Notes under the pieces: model-generated | Database searches by the model: none | What the model was told of the DNA's origin: nothing | Seen by the model: the letters and a program-made list of their open reading frames with translations, nothing else | Program-made: the position numbers and the translations under genes | Source of the DNA: Bacteroidales bacterium UBA1184 | GTDB lineage: Bacteria; Bacteroidota; Bacteroidia; Bacteroidales; ML635J-15 | Direction of reading: 5' to 3' | Length of the DNA stretch: 64,000 bases | Assembly: GCA_002310235.1 (NCBI GenBank) | Contig: DBYO01000001.1 | Location: 1 to 64,000, forward strand | Shown here: in pieces, positions 33,915 to 43,700 of the stretch | How positions within the stretch are numbered: the stretch's first letter is position 1 | Layout: every line of letters begins with the position of its first letter

Positions 33915-35522
33915 ATGGCACAGGAAAAGAATACATCAAGGAAAGGCAAAAAGCAAGGTAGCGAGGTTTTGGATGAACTAAACGCACTTTTAGGTAAAAT
34001 TCCACCTCAGTCGCCCGATCTCGAAAAGGCGGTTTTGGGAGCAATACTTTTGCAGTCAAACTCAATATACGATGTACAGGGCATACTTCGACCCGAGAGT
34101 TTTTATGTGCCTGCTCACCAAATTATATATGATGCCATTCTTCGCCTGGCTCTTGCACAAAAACCGATTGACTACATTACCGTGTCTGAAGAGTTGAGAG
34201 TGAACAACCAACTTGACGAGGTGGGTGGGGTGCCATACCTTATAGAACTTACGGAACTTATAGGTACAGCTTCGCATCTGGAATATCATGCACGAATAGT
34301 GCAGCAGAAATACATACAGCGCGAGCTTATAAAGGCTTCGACAGAAATCCAGAAGGCCTCGTACGATGAGACCAAAGATGTTGATGACCTTATAACTTTT
34401 GCCGAGGGCGAGATTTTCAATATTTCGAATGGTGCTATAAATAAAGATATTGTAAAGATTGGTGATGTGGTTCTTGCTGCTAAGGATGCCATTGCAAAAG
34501 CTGCCGAAGATAATAGCAAAGGTGGCAATGCCAACTGCCGTGGTGTTCCTTCTGGATTTACCGATCTCGACAGGCTTACCTCGGGATGGCAGAAATCCGA
34601 CCTTATAATTGTGGCTGCACGTCCTTCTATGGGTAAGACAGCTTTTGTGCTTTCGATGGCAAGGAACATGGCAGTGAACCACGGCAAGACTGTTGCGTTC
34701 TTCTCGTTGGAAATGTCGTCGATACAGCTTGTAAACCGACTTATTGCCGCCGAAATAGAAGTTGGAAGCGATAAGTTGAGAAACGGAACGCTTAGCGATT
34801 CAGAGTGGCAGTGCCTCGAAACAAAGCTTCATGGCCTCGAGCAGGCAAATCTCTTTATTGACGATACACCGGCTATCTCGGTTTTCGAACTTCGAGCCAA
34901 GTGCCGAAGGCTAAAACGAAGCCACAACCTCGATATTGTGATAATAGACTATCTGCAGCTTATGACCTCTGGTGGCGATAGTAAGGGAAGCCGTGAACAG
35001 GAAGTAAGTACAATCTCACGTTCGCTAAAGGCTATAGCCAAGGAACTTGATGTTCCAATAATCGCTTTGTCTCAGTTGAATCGTTCTGTCGAAACACGAA
35101 GCAATGACAAGCGTCCGCAGCTATCCGATCTTCGTGAATCTGGAGCTATCGAACAGGATGCCGATATTGTAGCGTTTATCCACCGTCCATATTATTATGG
35201 TATTGCTCAGGACGAGGATGGAAATTCGACAAAGGACTTAGCTACCATTATAGTGGCAAAGCATCGAAACGGTGCTGTCGATGATGTGAAACTGAGATTT
35301 GTTCAGGAGCTGGCAAAATTCCAGGACTACAATATGGGTATAAGTGAGATTGTATCGTCCGACACAGAAGTATATCAAACCAGAGGTTCTAAGTTGAACA
35401 CTCAGGGTTTTGCAGATGCAATGGGTAATGACAATATAGGTTTTAGCAATGATAATAGCTTCGAAAACTCCACAATACCAGCAGGATTTGGCAATGGAGG
35501 AAACGAAGATGCACCGTTTTAA
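33915..35522 (+). CDS. dnaB: Replicative DNA helicase DnaB
   Basis: A 535-residue hexameric helicase of the replication fork. The N-terminal DnaB domain (about 30-135) carries PPQSPDLEKAVLGAILL. The RecA-like ATPase (about 205-480) has Walker A AARPSMGKTAF, SLEMSSIQLVNRL, IVIIDYLQLM (Walker B) and QLNRSVETRSNDKRPQLSDLRESGAIEQDAD. Family-length plus a Bacteroidota-type tail of about 50 residues rich in Asn/Gly. No intein interrupts the P-loop. Start MAQEKN at 33915 is chosen from the promoter box and A-rich leader. It is followed after 18 bp by the dCMP deaminase gene and then an overlapping protease gene; the three likely share a transcript. Confidence 0.96.
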   Translation: MAQEKNTSRKGKKQGSEVLDELNALLGKIPPQSPDLEKAVLGAILLQSNSIYDVQGILRPESFYVPAHQIIYDAILRLALAQKPIDYITVSEELRVNNQLDEVGGVPYLIELTELIGTASHLEYHARIVQQKYIQRELIKASTEIQKASYDETKDVDDLITFAEGEIFNISNGAINKDIVKIGDVVLAAKDAIAKAAEDNSKGGNANCRGVPSGFTDLDRLTSGWQKSDLIIVAARPSMGKTAFVLSMARNMAVNHGKTVAFFSLEMSSIQLVNRLIAAEIEVGSDKLRNGTLSDSEWQCLETKLHGLEQANLFIDDTPAISVFELRAKCRRLKRSHNLDIVIIDYLQLMTSGGDSKGSREQEVSTISRSLKAIAKELDVPIIALSQLNRSVETRSNDKRPQLSDLRESGAIEQDADIVAFIHRPYYYGIAQDEDGNSTKDLATIIVAKHRNGAVDDVKLRFVQELAKFQDYNMGISEIVSSDTEVYQTRGSKLNTQGFADAMGNDNIGFSNDNSFENSTIPAGFGNGGNEDAPF

Positions 35523-35540
35523 TATAAAAACAGATAGAAC

Positions 35541-35984
35541 ATGGAAATAAAGAAAGAAGACCGTCAGCATAAATTTGACAAACATTACCTCGAAATGGCT
35601 GCTATATGGGCAAAAAACTCGTATTGCAAGCGTCGTCAGGTTGGAGCTTTGCTCGTAAAGGACAGAATGATAATTTCCGACGGATTCAACGGAACTCCTT
35701 CGGGATTCGAAAATCAGTGTGAAGACGATAACGATACTACTAAGCCATACGTACTTCATGCCGAAGCCAATGCAATAACAAAAGTTGCTAAGTCGGGCAA
35801 CAGCAGCGAGGGGGCAACTCTGTACATCACTACTGCACCATGTATAGAATGTGCAAAACTTATTATACAGTCGGGCATCAAGCGTGTGGTATATTCCGAA
35901 GAATACCGCAAGTCGGAAGGAATTGAATTGTTGAAGCGTGCTAATGTTGAGGTGGAAATATTCAAGGACGATGAAGTACAATAA
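35541..35984 (+). CDS. Deoxycytidylate deaminase
   Basis: A 147-residue zinc enzyme converting dCMP to dUMP, the precursor of dTMP. Zinc ligands and general base: His73-Ala-Glu75 (VLHAEANAI) and Cys101/Cys104 (TTAPCIECAK). KRRQVGALLVKDRMIISDGFNGTPSGF is the typical substrate-site region. It is next to dnaB, linking nucleotide supply with replication. The last 14 bp overlap the start of the following protease gene. Confidence 0.94.
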   Translation: MEIKKEDRQHKFDKHYLEMAAIWAKNSYCKRRQVGALLVKDRMIISDGFNGTPSGFENQCEDDNDTTKPYVLHAEANAITKVAKSGNSSEGATLYITTAPCIECAKLIIQSGIKRVVYSEEYRKSEGIELLKRANVEVEIFKDDEVQ

Positions 35985-37536
35985 TACTAAGGTCGCTATA
36001 TTGGTGCCTATGCTCATTGCCTTGTCGGTTGTGGTGGGAATGTTCATTGCAAGGTTCACGGCAATGGATTCGGAAGTCTATATAGGTTCGGGAAGCAAGA
36101 TCGACAATGTAATGAACCTTATCGAGACCTACTATGTTGACGACCTCAGCCGCGACAGCATAGAGGACGTGATGATTTCCGACTTTCTTCATAATCTCGA
36201 TCCGCATTCGTCGTACATGACAGCCAAGGAAACTGCCGAGGTTGAGACGGAACTTACCGGCAATTTTGTAGGCATCGGCATCCGTTTCTATGTGCTTCAT
36301 GACACAGTTATGATTACCAACATAATACCAGGTGGCGCTTCTGAGAAGGCTGGTCTGCAAGTCGGTGACAGGATTATTGATGTTGACGCCCGACCTATTT
36401 CGGGCATAGGTGTTAGCAACGACAGCGTGCGCGGACGCATATTAGGTGAGGAAGGAAAAAAGGTGAGCTTGAAAATATTGCGCGACGGACAAATGTTCGA
36501 TTATAGCATAAAACGTGCTCCTGTTGAGGTTGAGAGTGTATATTATGCCAATGTTGACGGCATAGGTTACATAAAGGTAACGTCGTTCAATGGCAATACA
36601 GCCGAACAGTTTAGCAACGCATTGAAGCTGTTGATGCTTACAAAAGTAAAATCCTTTGTTATTGACCTTCGCGACAATAGTGGAGGCTTTATGTATGCTG
36701 CGCAACAGATTCTCGACAATTTCTTTGCCGATAGTCGTTTGTTGGTATATACCGAAGGTGCAAATTCGAAAAGAGAAGAGGTTTACTCATCGGGACGTAA
36801 CGGAGTGTGCGCAGGCTACCCTGTGGTAGTGCTTGTAAACGAGAATTCTGCATCGGCATCCGAAATTACTGCAGGCGTAATTCAGGATTACGACATTGGT
36901 ACGGTTATTGGCAATGTTACATTCGGTAAAGGGTTGGTACAAAGGATGTTCAATCTTGCCGACGGTTCGTCGGTAAGGCTCACGGTGTCGCGCTACTATC
37001 TACCGTCGGGACGTTGCATACAGCGCAGCTACAAGGACGGATATATGTCGTACCTCGAAAACTATTACCTAAGCTACGGACGCAATAAGCAGATTGTCGA
37101 TAGTTCAAAGGTTTTCTATACGATAGGCAAGAAACGCAAGGTTTACGAAGGCGATGGACTTATGCCCGACATAACAGTAGAACATGACACTTCATATATT
37201 TCGGACATGCTTTTGAAAATTAGCAAGGCGAATATAATCAGCGACTTTTGTGTGGAGTATTTTGATGCCAACAGGAGTAGGATGTCGCAGATTACAAGCA
37301 GGAAAAGTCTTGAGGCATTTCTCGAAAGCGACGGTATGTTCGACAAGTTTATTGCAAGGATAAAAAACGAAGGTATTTCATATTCGCAGCTGGAATTGGA
37401 TAGGTCGCGCAAATATCTTACTACTGTGCTAAGGTATCAGATTGCCAGCTATGTCCTTGATGTTAATGCTGCCAGTGTCATCCTTCTCGACGACGATCCT
37501 TATATGGACAAGGCTAAGGAAGTGTTGGGGAAGTAG
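35971..37536 (+). CDS. S41 family C-terminal processing peptidase
   Basis: A 521-residue serine protease of the CtpA/Tsp type. A single N-terminal helix (about 9-27) anchors it in the inner membrane with the body in the periplasm. The PDZ domain is about 92-182 (TGNFVGIGIRFYVLHD, GLQVGDRIIDVDARP). The catalytic domain has FVIDLRDNSGGF, the nucleophile serine in ENSASASEITAG (291-302) and Lys320 in GNVTFGKGLVQ. The C-terminal region of about 150 residues is helical. Start at 35971 (MKYNNTKVAIL) overlaps the dCMP deaminase gene by 14 bp; an upstream extension would overlap further and lacks homology. It likely degrades or processes C termini of envelope proteins. Confidence 0.93.
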   Translation: MKYNNTKVAILVPMLIALSVVVGMFIARFTAMDSEVYIGSGSKIDNVMNLIETYYVDDLSRDSIEDVMISDFLHNLDPHSSYMTAKETAEVETELTGNFVGIGIRFYVLHDTVMITNIIPGGASEKAGLQVGDRIIDVDARPISGIGVSNDSVRGRILGEEGKKVSLKILRDGQMFDYSIKRAPVEVESVYYANVDGIGYIKVTSFNGNTAEQFSNALKLLMLTKVKSFVIDLRDNSGGFMYAAQQILDNFFADSRLLVYTEGANSKREEVYSSGRNGVCAGYPVVVLVNENSASASEITAGVIQDYDIGTVIGNVTFGKGLVQRMFNLADGSSVRLTVSRYYLPSGRCIQRSYKDGYMSYLENYYLSYGRNKQIVDSSKVFYTIGKKRKVYEGDGLMPDITVEHDTSYISDMLLKISKANIISDFCVEYFDANRSRMSQITSRKSLEAFLESDGMFDKFIARIKNEGISYSQLELDRSRKYLTTVLRYQIASYVLDVNAASVILLDDDPYMDKAKEVLGK

Positions 37537-37560
37537 TCCCGTAGTATTTTATGGAGTTAG

Positions 37561-38928
37561 CTATTCATTAGGTACAATTTCCTGTTCTGCTACCTCCATT
37601 TCTTTTTTCTTCGTGAACAATATCTCGAGCCAGCCTAGGGCGAAGAAAGGAAGAAGCGGAATTTTGAATCTTACCAAAGCTCCAAAGTTAGAGGTGGAAA
37701 TACCTATACCAAGGGCTAGCACAACCGAAAATATAAAGCACATGCTAACGAATGGGTTGCTAAGGATTTGTTTGATAGTGTATTTTATTCCAGCTTTGAA
37801 AAATACGTATAGCGAGAGCAGTAGCAGTATTGTGTTTTCCAGTCCCGACAGTAGCATAACTGCACTATCGCTTTCGAATATGAACGGACGGTATAACCCT
37901 GCAACGATAGCATTGGGTCCCATGCTGATAAGACTGCCTAATGAGCCGTCGAAATCGCCTATATCGAAGGCATGACCCTCGTAGTATTCCTGTTTTAGGT
38001 CCTGCTGAGCGACGCTTGCCTTTCCTAGCATCGAATCGACATCGCCGAAAGCTCCGCCTACACTCTCGCCTACAAACCTAAGTGCATACATTCCTCCCAA
38101 TGCAACAATGACTATGAGCAAAGGAGCCACTACAAACTTGAAAAAAGCGCTTTTTACTTTTTGTATGTAACCGCTTCCTAGCCAAACCATGCAGGCTGCA
38201 ATAGAAGCATATAGTATATAGACTTTAAGTTCCATAACAATATATGCGCTAAGCAGTAGTCCGAGTATAGTGGATACCCTGATTTTCCTCTCGAAGAAAA
38301 TCTTGGCAAAGCACATTATGAATATCATGTTGAATGTAAATGTAAAACTGTCTTTCATAAGTGCCGAACTCCAGAAGCCTGCCGAAGGAATCATCATTAT
38401 GCTTATAAATGTCATTGTGTCGCTGCATTTTACTTTTGTGCGTATGTATTGGAAGAATCTCCAATTGAGCAGAAACAGAAATAGCGATAGGCAAATGTTG
38501 ACAGTATAGTAATTTTCTCCACCTATTATTGCAAACGGAGATAGGAAACGGTGTACTGCATATCTTGAGGGGTCGTTAAAAAATGGGGTGTAGGCAATTC
38601 CCGATGCTAGAGTGTTGACATTGCTGCTGTCGATAGTGTCGAGCATAATCCTAAAATAGGATGTGGGGTCTTGGAAAAGGACACTTCCCAGACGCTGTGA
38701 AGCCCAGTAGTAGTAATAAGTGTCGCCTCCCCAATTGTAGTAGAAATCGTAAATAACGGCAAAGCCAAGGCAGCAGACCATTTTGAATCCGAAGCCGATA
38801 AAGAAATAGCGTTTTGTCATGTCGTCGTTCTTGTACTTAAAGAGCGCGATAAACCACACAATAAGGAAGGCTAATGCCAGATATCCCATTATGAGGAGTA
38901 TGCCTTCAAGTGTCAAGAACTTGTGCAT
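37561..38928 (-). CDS. Polytopic membrane protein of unknown function (455 residues)
   Basis: About ten to eleven hydrophobic segments are visible, the first at about 9-30, and a long soluble loop lies between about 270 and 345 (SVGGAFGDVDSMLGKASVAQQDLKQEYYEG). The motif NWGGDTYYYYWASQRLG after the second helix and the SALMKDSFTFTFNMIF region recall integral-membrane polysaccharide polymerases or GT-C-like proteins, but I cannot assign it to a family. The C-terminal tail is charged and cytoplasmic-looking (TKKKEMEVAEQEIVPNE). It is the last gene of a minus-strand operon after ftsE and a P4-type phosphatase (15-bp gap). The gene upstream handles extracytoplasmic phosphates, so a cell-envelope role is plausible. 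Confidence 0.75.
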   Translation of the reverse strand: MHKFLTLEGILLIMGYLALAFLIVWFIALFKYKNDDMTKRYFFIGFGFKMVCCLGFAVIYDFYYNWGGDTYYYYWASQRLGSVLFQDPTSYFRIMLDTIDSSNVNTLASGIAYTPFFNDPSRYAVHRFLSPFAIIGGENYYTVNICLSLFLFLLNWRFFQYIRTKVKCSDTMTFISIMMIPSAGFWSSALMKDSFTFTFNMIFIMCFAKIFFERKIRVSTILGLLLSAYIVMELKVYILYASIAACMVWLGSGYIQKVKSAFFKFVVAPLLIVIVALGGMYALRFVGESVGGAFGDVDSMLGKASVAQQDLKQEYYEGHAFDIGDFDGSLGSLISMGPNAIVAGLYRPFIFESDSAVMLLSGLENTILLLLSLYVFFKAGIKYTIKQILSNPFVSMCFIFSVVLALGIGISTSNFGALVRFKIPLLPFFALGWLEILFTKKKEMEVAEQEIVPNE

Positions 38929-38943
38929 TGGCGAATTTGTCTT

Positions 38944-39765
38944 TTAGAAAGTTTTCAGAGCTGCGATTCTGTTTTCGCGGCTTGATTTTTCTTTGTCGGC
39001 AAGAATAGGTTTCTCCCAAGTGCCGTATGTCGGGTTGGGAAGTACTATATAGCGAGTACCAAGCTGGTCGATAATTCCATCGGTTTCTTCGAGCATATCG
39101 CCCTTGGTTTTGCGCTCGTCGAAGGCTTCGGAGTGGTCGCCCAGGTTGTCGCCTACGAGCATCACTATTTCATATTTCTCCGAAACTTTTTCGCGGCGTT
39201 CTTTCTTGCAGCTCGAAGCATCCTTTTCTTTCATAAGGAAGTTTTCGGCAGGAACTTCGGGGAAACCGAGTTTTTTCATGTTTGCCATTGTGGCATCCAG
39301 TTCTTCTGGGTATCGGTTAGAGATGAAAATTATTTCCACACCGATTGACTGGGCGTATTTTAGGAAGTCGATGGCGCCAGGGACTTCGGTGGCATCAGCT
39401 TTGGCTGTCCATATAGCCCAAGTCGAGTCGCTGAACGATGTCGCTTCGGCAGCCATGTATGCTTCGTAGTACGAATTGTCGAGTACTGTCTCGTCGATGT
39501 CGAGAACCACAGCGGCAGGCTTGTCGGTCTGCTTGTTTTTGATGTTTTCGGCTAAAGCCAATTTTGCAATCTTGTAGGTCTGCAAACAGATTGCGCGGTA
39601 TTCGGCAGAATGCTGCATCCACAGGGTTGCATTAATGAGATGGTCGCTTTCTCCGCATTCGGCGTTGGTTGCAACGGGTTCTGTTGTCGTTTCTGTGCCT
39701 TTGTTTTGGCAAGCAAGCAAAGTGAGACTTGCAATTGCTATGATAAAAAATATGCTTTTTTTCAT
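38944..39765 (-). CDS. 5'-nucleotidase, lipoprotein e(P4)-like acid phosphatase (HAD superfamily)
   Basis: A 273-residue lipoprotein with signal MKKSIFFIIAIASLTLLAC (lipidated Cys19) and a Thr-rich linker, then a class C acid phosphatase domain. The HAD nucleophile motif is VLDIDETVLDNS (Asp89, Asp91). FISNRYPEELDATMANMKKLGFP is motif II and VGDNLGDHSEAFD motif III. Relatives dephosphorylate nucleotides such as NMN or 5'-AMP at the outer membrane for uptake. Its ATG overlaps the ftsE stop in an ATGA arrangement, so translation is coupled to ftsE. Substrate cannot be told from sequence. Confidence 0.93.
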   Translation of the reverse strand: MKKSIFFIIAIASLTLLACQNKGTETTTEPVATNAECGESDHLINATLWMQHSAEYRAICLQTYKIAKLALAENIKNKQTDKPAAVVLDIDETVLDNSYYEAYMAAEATSFSDSTWAIWTAKADATEVPGAIDFLKYAQSIGVEIIFISNRYPEELDATMANMKKLGFPEVPAENFLMKEKDASSCKKERREKVSEKYEIVMLVGDNLGDHSEAFDERKTKGDMLEETDGIIDQLGTRYIVLPNPTYGTWEKPILADKEKSSRENRIAALKTF

Positions 39766-40586
39766 TGTTCAAAAATTTGAGGTTCTGTTTCTGGTTGGGA
39801 CGCAAAATTTTGCGTCTGTAGATTTGATTTTATTTCTGTTTCAAATATTTCCGATTGGGGAGTTTCAATTTCGCAAATGTCGTCAAATGAAATTGCTATC
39901 TTGTTGTCGCCCTGTTCGGTGACGGTCTGGTTGCCGAAAGTGTAAATCCTGCCAGCGTATTTGCGGAAGAATCCGTGATTGTGGGTTACCATGAGTACCG
40001 ATTTGCCTGATTGGCTGAGCTTGTATAGCAGGTCAACAATAACATCGGCACTTTCGGGGTCGAGGTTGCCTGTAGGCTCGTCGGCAAAGATTATAGGCGG
40101 ATTGTTGAGCAAGGCTCTTGCTACGCTTACCGATTGGCGTTCGCCACCCGAAAGCTGTGCAGGCATCGACAGTTTCTTGTCGAGCATTCCCACGCTCTTG
40201 AGAACTTCGTTTATGCGGGTATCTATTTCCTGCTTGTCCTTCCATCCAGTAGCTCTTAGTACAAATCGCAGGTTTTCGTAAACCGAGCGGTCGTTCATAA
40301 GCTCAAAATCTTGGAAAACCATGCCTATTTTGCGACGTAGCATCGGAATTTTGCTGTTTTTTATCTTCTTTAGGTCGTATCCAACTACATTTACCTCACC
40401 TTCCATCACAGGAAGCTCGCAGTATAAAGTTTTCAAAAGGCTGCTCTTGCCGCTTCCCACCTTACCTATGAGGTAAACAAACTCACCGACGTCCACGTGG
40501 ATGTTCACGTTTTGCAATATCAACTTGTCGTCTTGGTATATGTTCAAGCCCTTGACATCAACGAGCAGAGTGCTATTTTCGTCCAT
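39762..40586 (-). CDS. ftsE: FtsE-like ABC transporter ATPase with C-terminal extension
   Basis: A 274-residue ABC ATPase close to FtsE, which with FtsX controls peptidoglycan hydrolysis at the septum. Walker A GKVGSGKSSLLK, signature LSGGERQSVSVARALL, Walker B PIIFADEPTGNLDP, H-loop MVTHNHGFF. The core ends near residue 228; about 45 further residues (acidic, Gln/Thr-rich) are beyond the usual FtsE length. The last part, SNLQTQNFASQPETEP, is encoded by a perfect 18-bp palindrome (39799-39816) and flanking sequence of a dispersed repeat. ftsX is not adjacent. Start MDENSTLLVDV (40586) is chosen since the longer frame runs through the promoter box at 40612-40619. First gene of a three-gene operon. 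Confidence 0.85.
   Translation of the reverse strand: MDENSTLLVDVKGLNIYQDDKLILQNVNIHVDVGEFVYLIGKVGSGKSSLLKTLYCELPVMEGEVNVVGYDLKKIKNSKIPMLRRKIGMVFQDFELMNDRSVYENLRFVLRATGWKDKQEIDTRINEVLKSVGMLDKKLSMPAQLSGGERQSVSVARALLNNPPIIFADEPTGNLDPESADVIVDLLYKLSQSGKSVLMVTHNHGFFRKYAGRIYTFGNQTVTEQGDNKIAISFDDICEIETPQSEIFETEIKSNLQTQNFASQPETEPQIFEQ
39799..39816. repeat. Perfect 18-bp palindrome inside the 3' end of ftsE
   Basis: GACGCAAAATTTTGCGTC reads identically on both strands. The flanks (GGG before, TGTAGA after) extend the resemblance to the related palindrome at 58941-58964. It encodes TQNFASQ in the ftsE frame. Confidence 0.85.
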
Positions 40587-40611
40587 AAATATATTTGTAT
40601 AAGTGACTTTA

Positions 40612-40619
40612 CAAAAGTA
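40612..40619 (-). promoter_or_regulatory. -7 promoter box of the ftsE operon
   Basis: TACTTTTG on the minus strand, 25 bp before the chosen ftsE start. Confidence 0.5.
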
Positions 40620-40697
40620 GTATTCGCAATACAAATATACGCAACATAATGATTGATAGTAATAAACAATGCCATGTTAATTAAAAGCATTGCGACT

Positions 40698-40730
40698 TTT
40701 GTTTTGGACTTTACAAAAACTCTATTTTTG
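40698..40730 (+). promoter_or_regulatory. Promoter of the large TPR protein operon
   Basis: TTTG at 40698-40701 and TATTTTTG at 40723-40730 with a 21-bp spacer, a full match to the Bacteroidota consensus. A second -7-like box, TAAATTTG, follows at 40739-40746. Confidence 0.65.
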
Positions 40731-40795
40731 ATTTTTGCTAAATTTGGACAATATTGTATTGATAGACACGTTTTTATAGAAATATTGCTGTGTAT

Positions 40796-43700
40796 ATGAG
40801 ACTAAAGAACTTTGCAACATTGCTTCTTCTGCTATCGATGGCGTTGGCTGCGGCGGGGCAGAAGACTATGAAATACGACGGTGAAGAATTTGCTTACCGT
40901 ACGGCCAAGGAATTGTACGACAAGGAAATGTATGCATCGGCTCAACAGAAATTCTTCGGCATTATGAATAGTGCCGACATTGAAAATTCCAAGTATCGCG
41001 ACGATGCTGCATTTTACTTTGCCATGTGCTCTATGCATCTGTTCAACCGCGATGCCGAGTATCAGCTTAACAACTTTGCAGAAAGTCACCCCGAAAGCGA
41101 CAATATCAACGACGCCTCGTTTGCAATGGCAAATGTTTATTACCGCGACAAAAAATACAAAAATGCACTGGCTTGGTACAAACGTGTGCAGTATTCCGAG
41201 CTCAAAGAGGAAGACCAGACCGAATACTTCTTCAAAAAAGGACATTGCTTGTTTGCCAGGAAGGATTTCGATGAGGCTGCAAAGTCGTTCTACGAGGTAA
41301 AAGACAAGGACGGACTTTATGGAACTATGAGCTTGTATTTCTATTCGCACATAAAGTACATAAATGAGCAGTACCAGACCGCGCTCAACGGATTCAAAAA
41401 ATTGCAGAACCATCCAACATTCTCGTCGATAGTACCTTTCTACATTTTGCAGATTTATTACATGCAGGAGGACTACAATGCTGTTGTTGAATATGCCAAC
41501 GAACATGGTGAGGATTTTGTGGGTGCAGCTCCCGAAAATGCAAAAATTGTAGGTCTTTCGTATGTGCGTACAAAGAAATATGCCGAGGCAATACCTTATC
41601 TGAAGCGCTACATGGAGGCCAACTCGTCGGCTACCGATTTCGACTACTACGAACTTGGCTATGCTCAATATTCCATTGGTCAGTACGATGAGGCAGCAAG
41701 AAATTTTGGAAAGATTACACGAACCAAGGATACCATTGGACAGAATGCGTCGTATCTCATGGGTGACTGTTGTTTGAAGACCGGCAAGAAACTCGAAGCT
41801 CGCAGGGCTTTCGAGACTGCTTCACTCTACAATTACAATCCAATTATAAAGGAAGATGCGTTGTTCAACTTTGCGCAGCTGTGCTTCGAGTTGTCGCTCT
41901 CGCCGTTCAACGAAGCTATAAGCGCATTCACAAGGTACATACAGGAATATCCTAACAGCCCACGCACCGAGGCTGCATACGACTATTTGCTCGATGCATT
42001 TATGAGTGCTAAGAACTATCAGCGTGCAATTGCTACCATCGAAAGCCTCGACTACAAGAATTCGAAGGTTGATATGGCGTACCAGCGTCTGACTTACATA
42101 CGCGGACAGGAATTGTTTATTTCGCAGAAATATGCTGATGCAATAGACATGTTTGACAAGTCAATTGCCAACGGAAAGTACAACCGTGACATTGAGGCGC
42201 AAGCTCATTATTGGAAAGCCGAGGCCAATTACAGATTAGGAAACGTAGATGTAGCAATTGACCAGTTCAAAGAGTTTGTGAACGCAATAGGTTCTATTAC
42301 CCTTGAAGAATACGGACGTGCGCACTACAACTTGGGATATGCATATTTTGACAAAAAACAATATACGGTTGCGAATTCATGGTTCCGCAAGTTTGAAAAG
42401 ATTTCGGAAGCGACCGAAAATGTTGTAGTAAATGATGCTTACAACCGTATAGGCGATTGCTATTACATAAATCGTGACTTTACTGCCGCTTCAGAATATT
42501 ACAAGAAGGCTGTAAGCATAGGTCTTATCGAGACCGACTACAGTCTTTACCAGCTATCGCTCACATATGGAGGCCTTAAGATGGCTAACGAGAAAGTTGC
42601 CGCATTGCAGCGTCTGTTGAGAGACTATCCTAATTCGGAATATGCAAGCAACGCTATGTTTGGAATAGCACGTACCTATCAGGCCGACTTGAACGTTGAG
42701 GATTCTGCAAAGTACTATTACGAAATGCTTATAGCCGATTATCCGCATTCGGCAAATCGAAGCGCAGCGCTTTCGAGTCTTGGCGCAATAGAGTTCAATC
42801 GCCGCCATTTCGATTCTGCACTGGCATATTACAAGCAGGTTATTTCCGAATTTCCAGGAACCGAGGACGCTAGCAGTGCCAACGATATGGTTAAGTCGAT
42901 TTATCTGGAACTCGACAAGCCCGATGCTTACATTGAATATGCAAACAGCGAAGGTTCGGGAGTGGAAATAAGCAAAGACGAGCAGGATGAGATTATCTGG
43001 CTTGCTGCAAAGAAACTATACATCGACAAGAAATACACCGATGCGCTTAGGTCGATAACCAAATACCTCAACGAGTTCCCAAAGGGCAAATATACAACCG
43101 AGGCGAACTATTACAAGGCTGAGTTGCATCTCTATTTCGAAGAGAAGGACGATGCACTCATAAGCTATCGTGCTGTAGCCGATGCTCCTACAAGCAGTTA
43201 TACAGAGGAGAGTACTTTGAAAACTGCTTCGTTGCTGTTCGACAAGGAAAATTGGAATGATGCATATACATATTACGACAAGCTGTTCCCGATTGCCGAA
43301 AACAAATCGACCAAGTTTGTTGCTGCACTCGGTCGTCTGCGTTGTGCATACAATGCCAAGAATTACGACAATGTGATTAAGTCGGCGCAGGATGTAATTG
43401 ATAGCGACAGGTCGAATGAGGAAACCGTACGCGAAGCCCAGTATAAGATGGCAAAGGCATTCTACGCAAAGGACAACAAGTTGCGAGCATTGTCGCTATA
43501 CGAAAAACTTTCGCAGGAAATTGTAAGCTATGAAGGCGCCGAATCGAAATTCATGACGGCATCGATAAACTACGAGAATGGCAACGACAGTATTGCTGAG
43601 GAGATAATCTACGACTTTGCACAGTCGAGCACTCCGCACGCCTACTGGTTGGCAAAAAGCTACATACTCTTGGCACAGATTTATTTCGACGAGGAGGACA

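Noticed and set aside
35238..36059. Minus-strand open frame of 273 codons opposite dnaB, the dCMP deaminase gene and the S41 protease gene
   Set aside because: Spans three real genes on the other strand and shows no domain.
40832..41668. Minus-strand open frame of 278 codons opposite the TPR gene
   Set aside because: Antisense shadow; the plus-strand gene has signal peptide, promoter and repeat structure.
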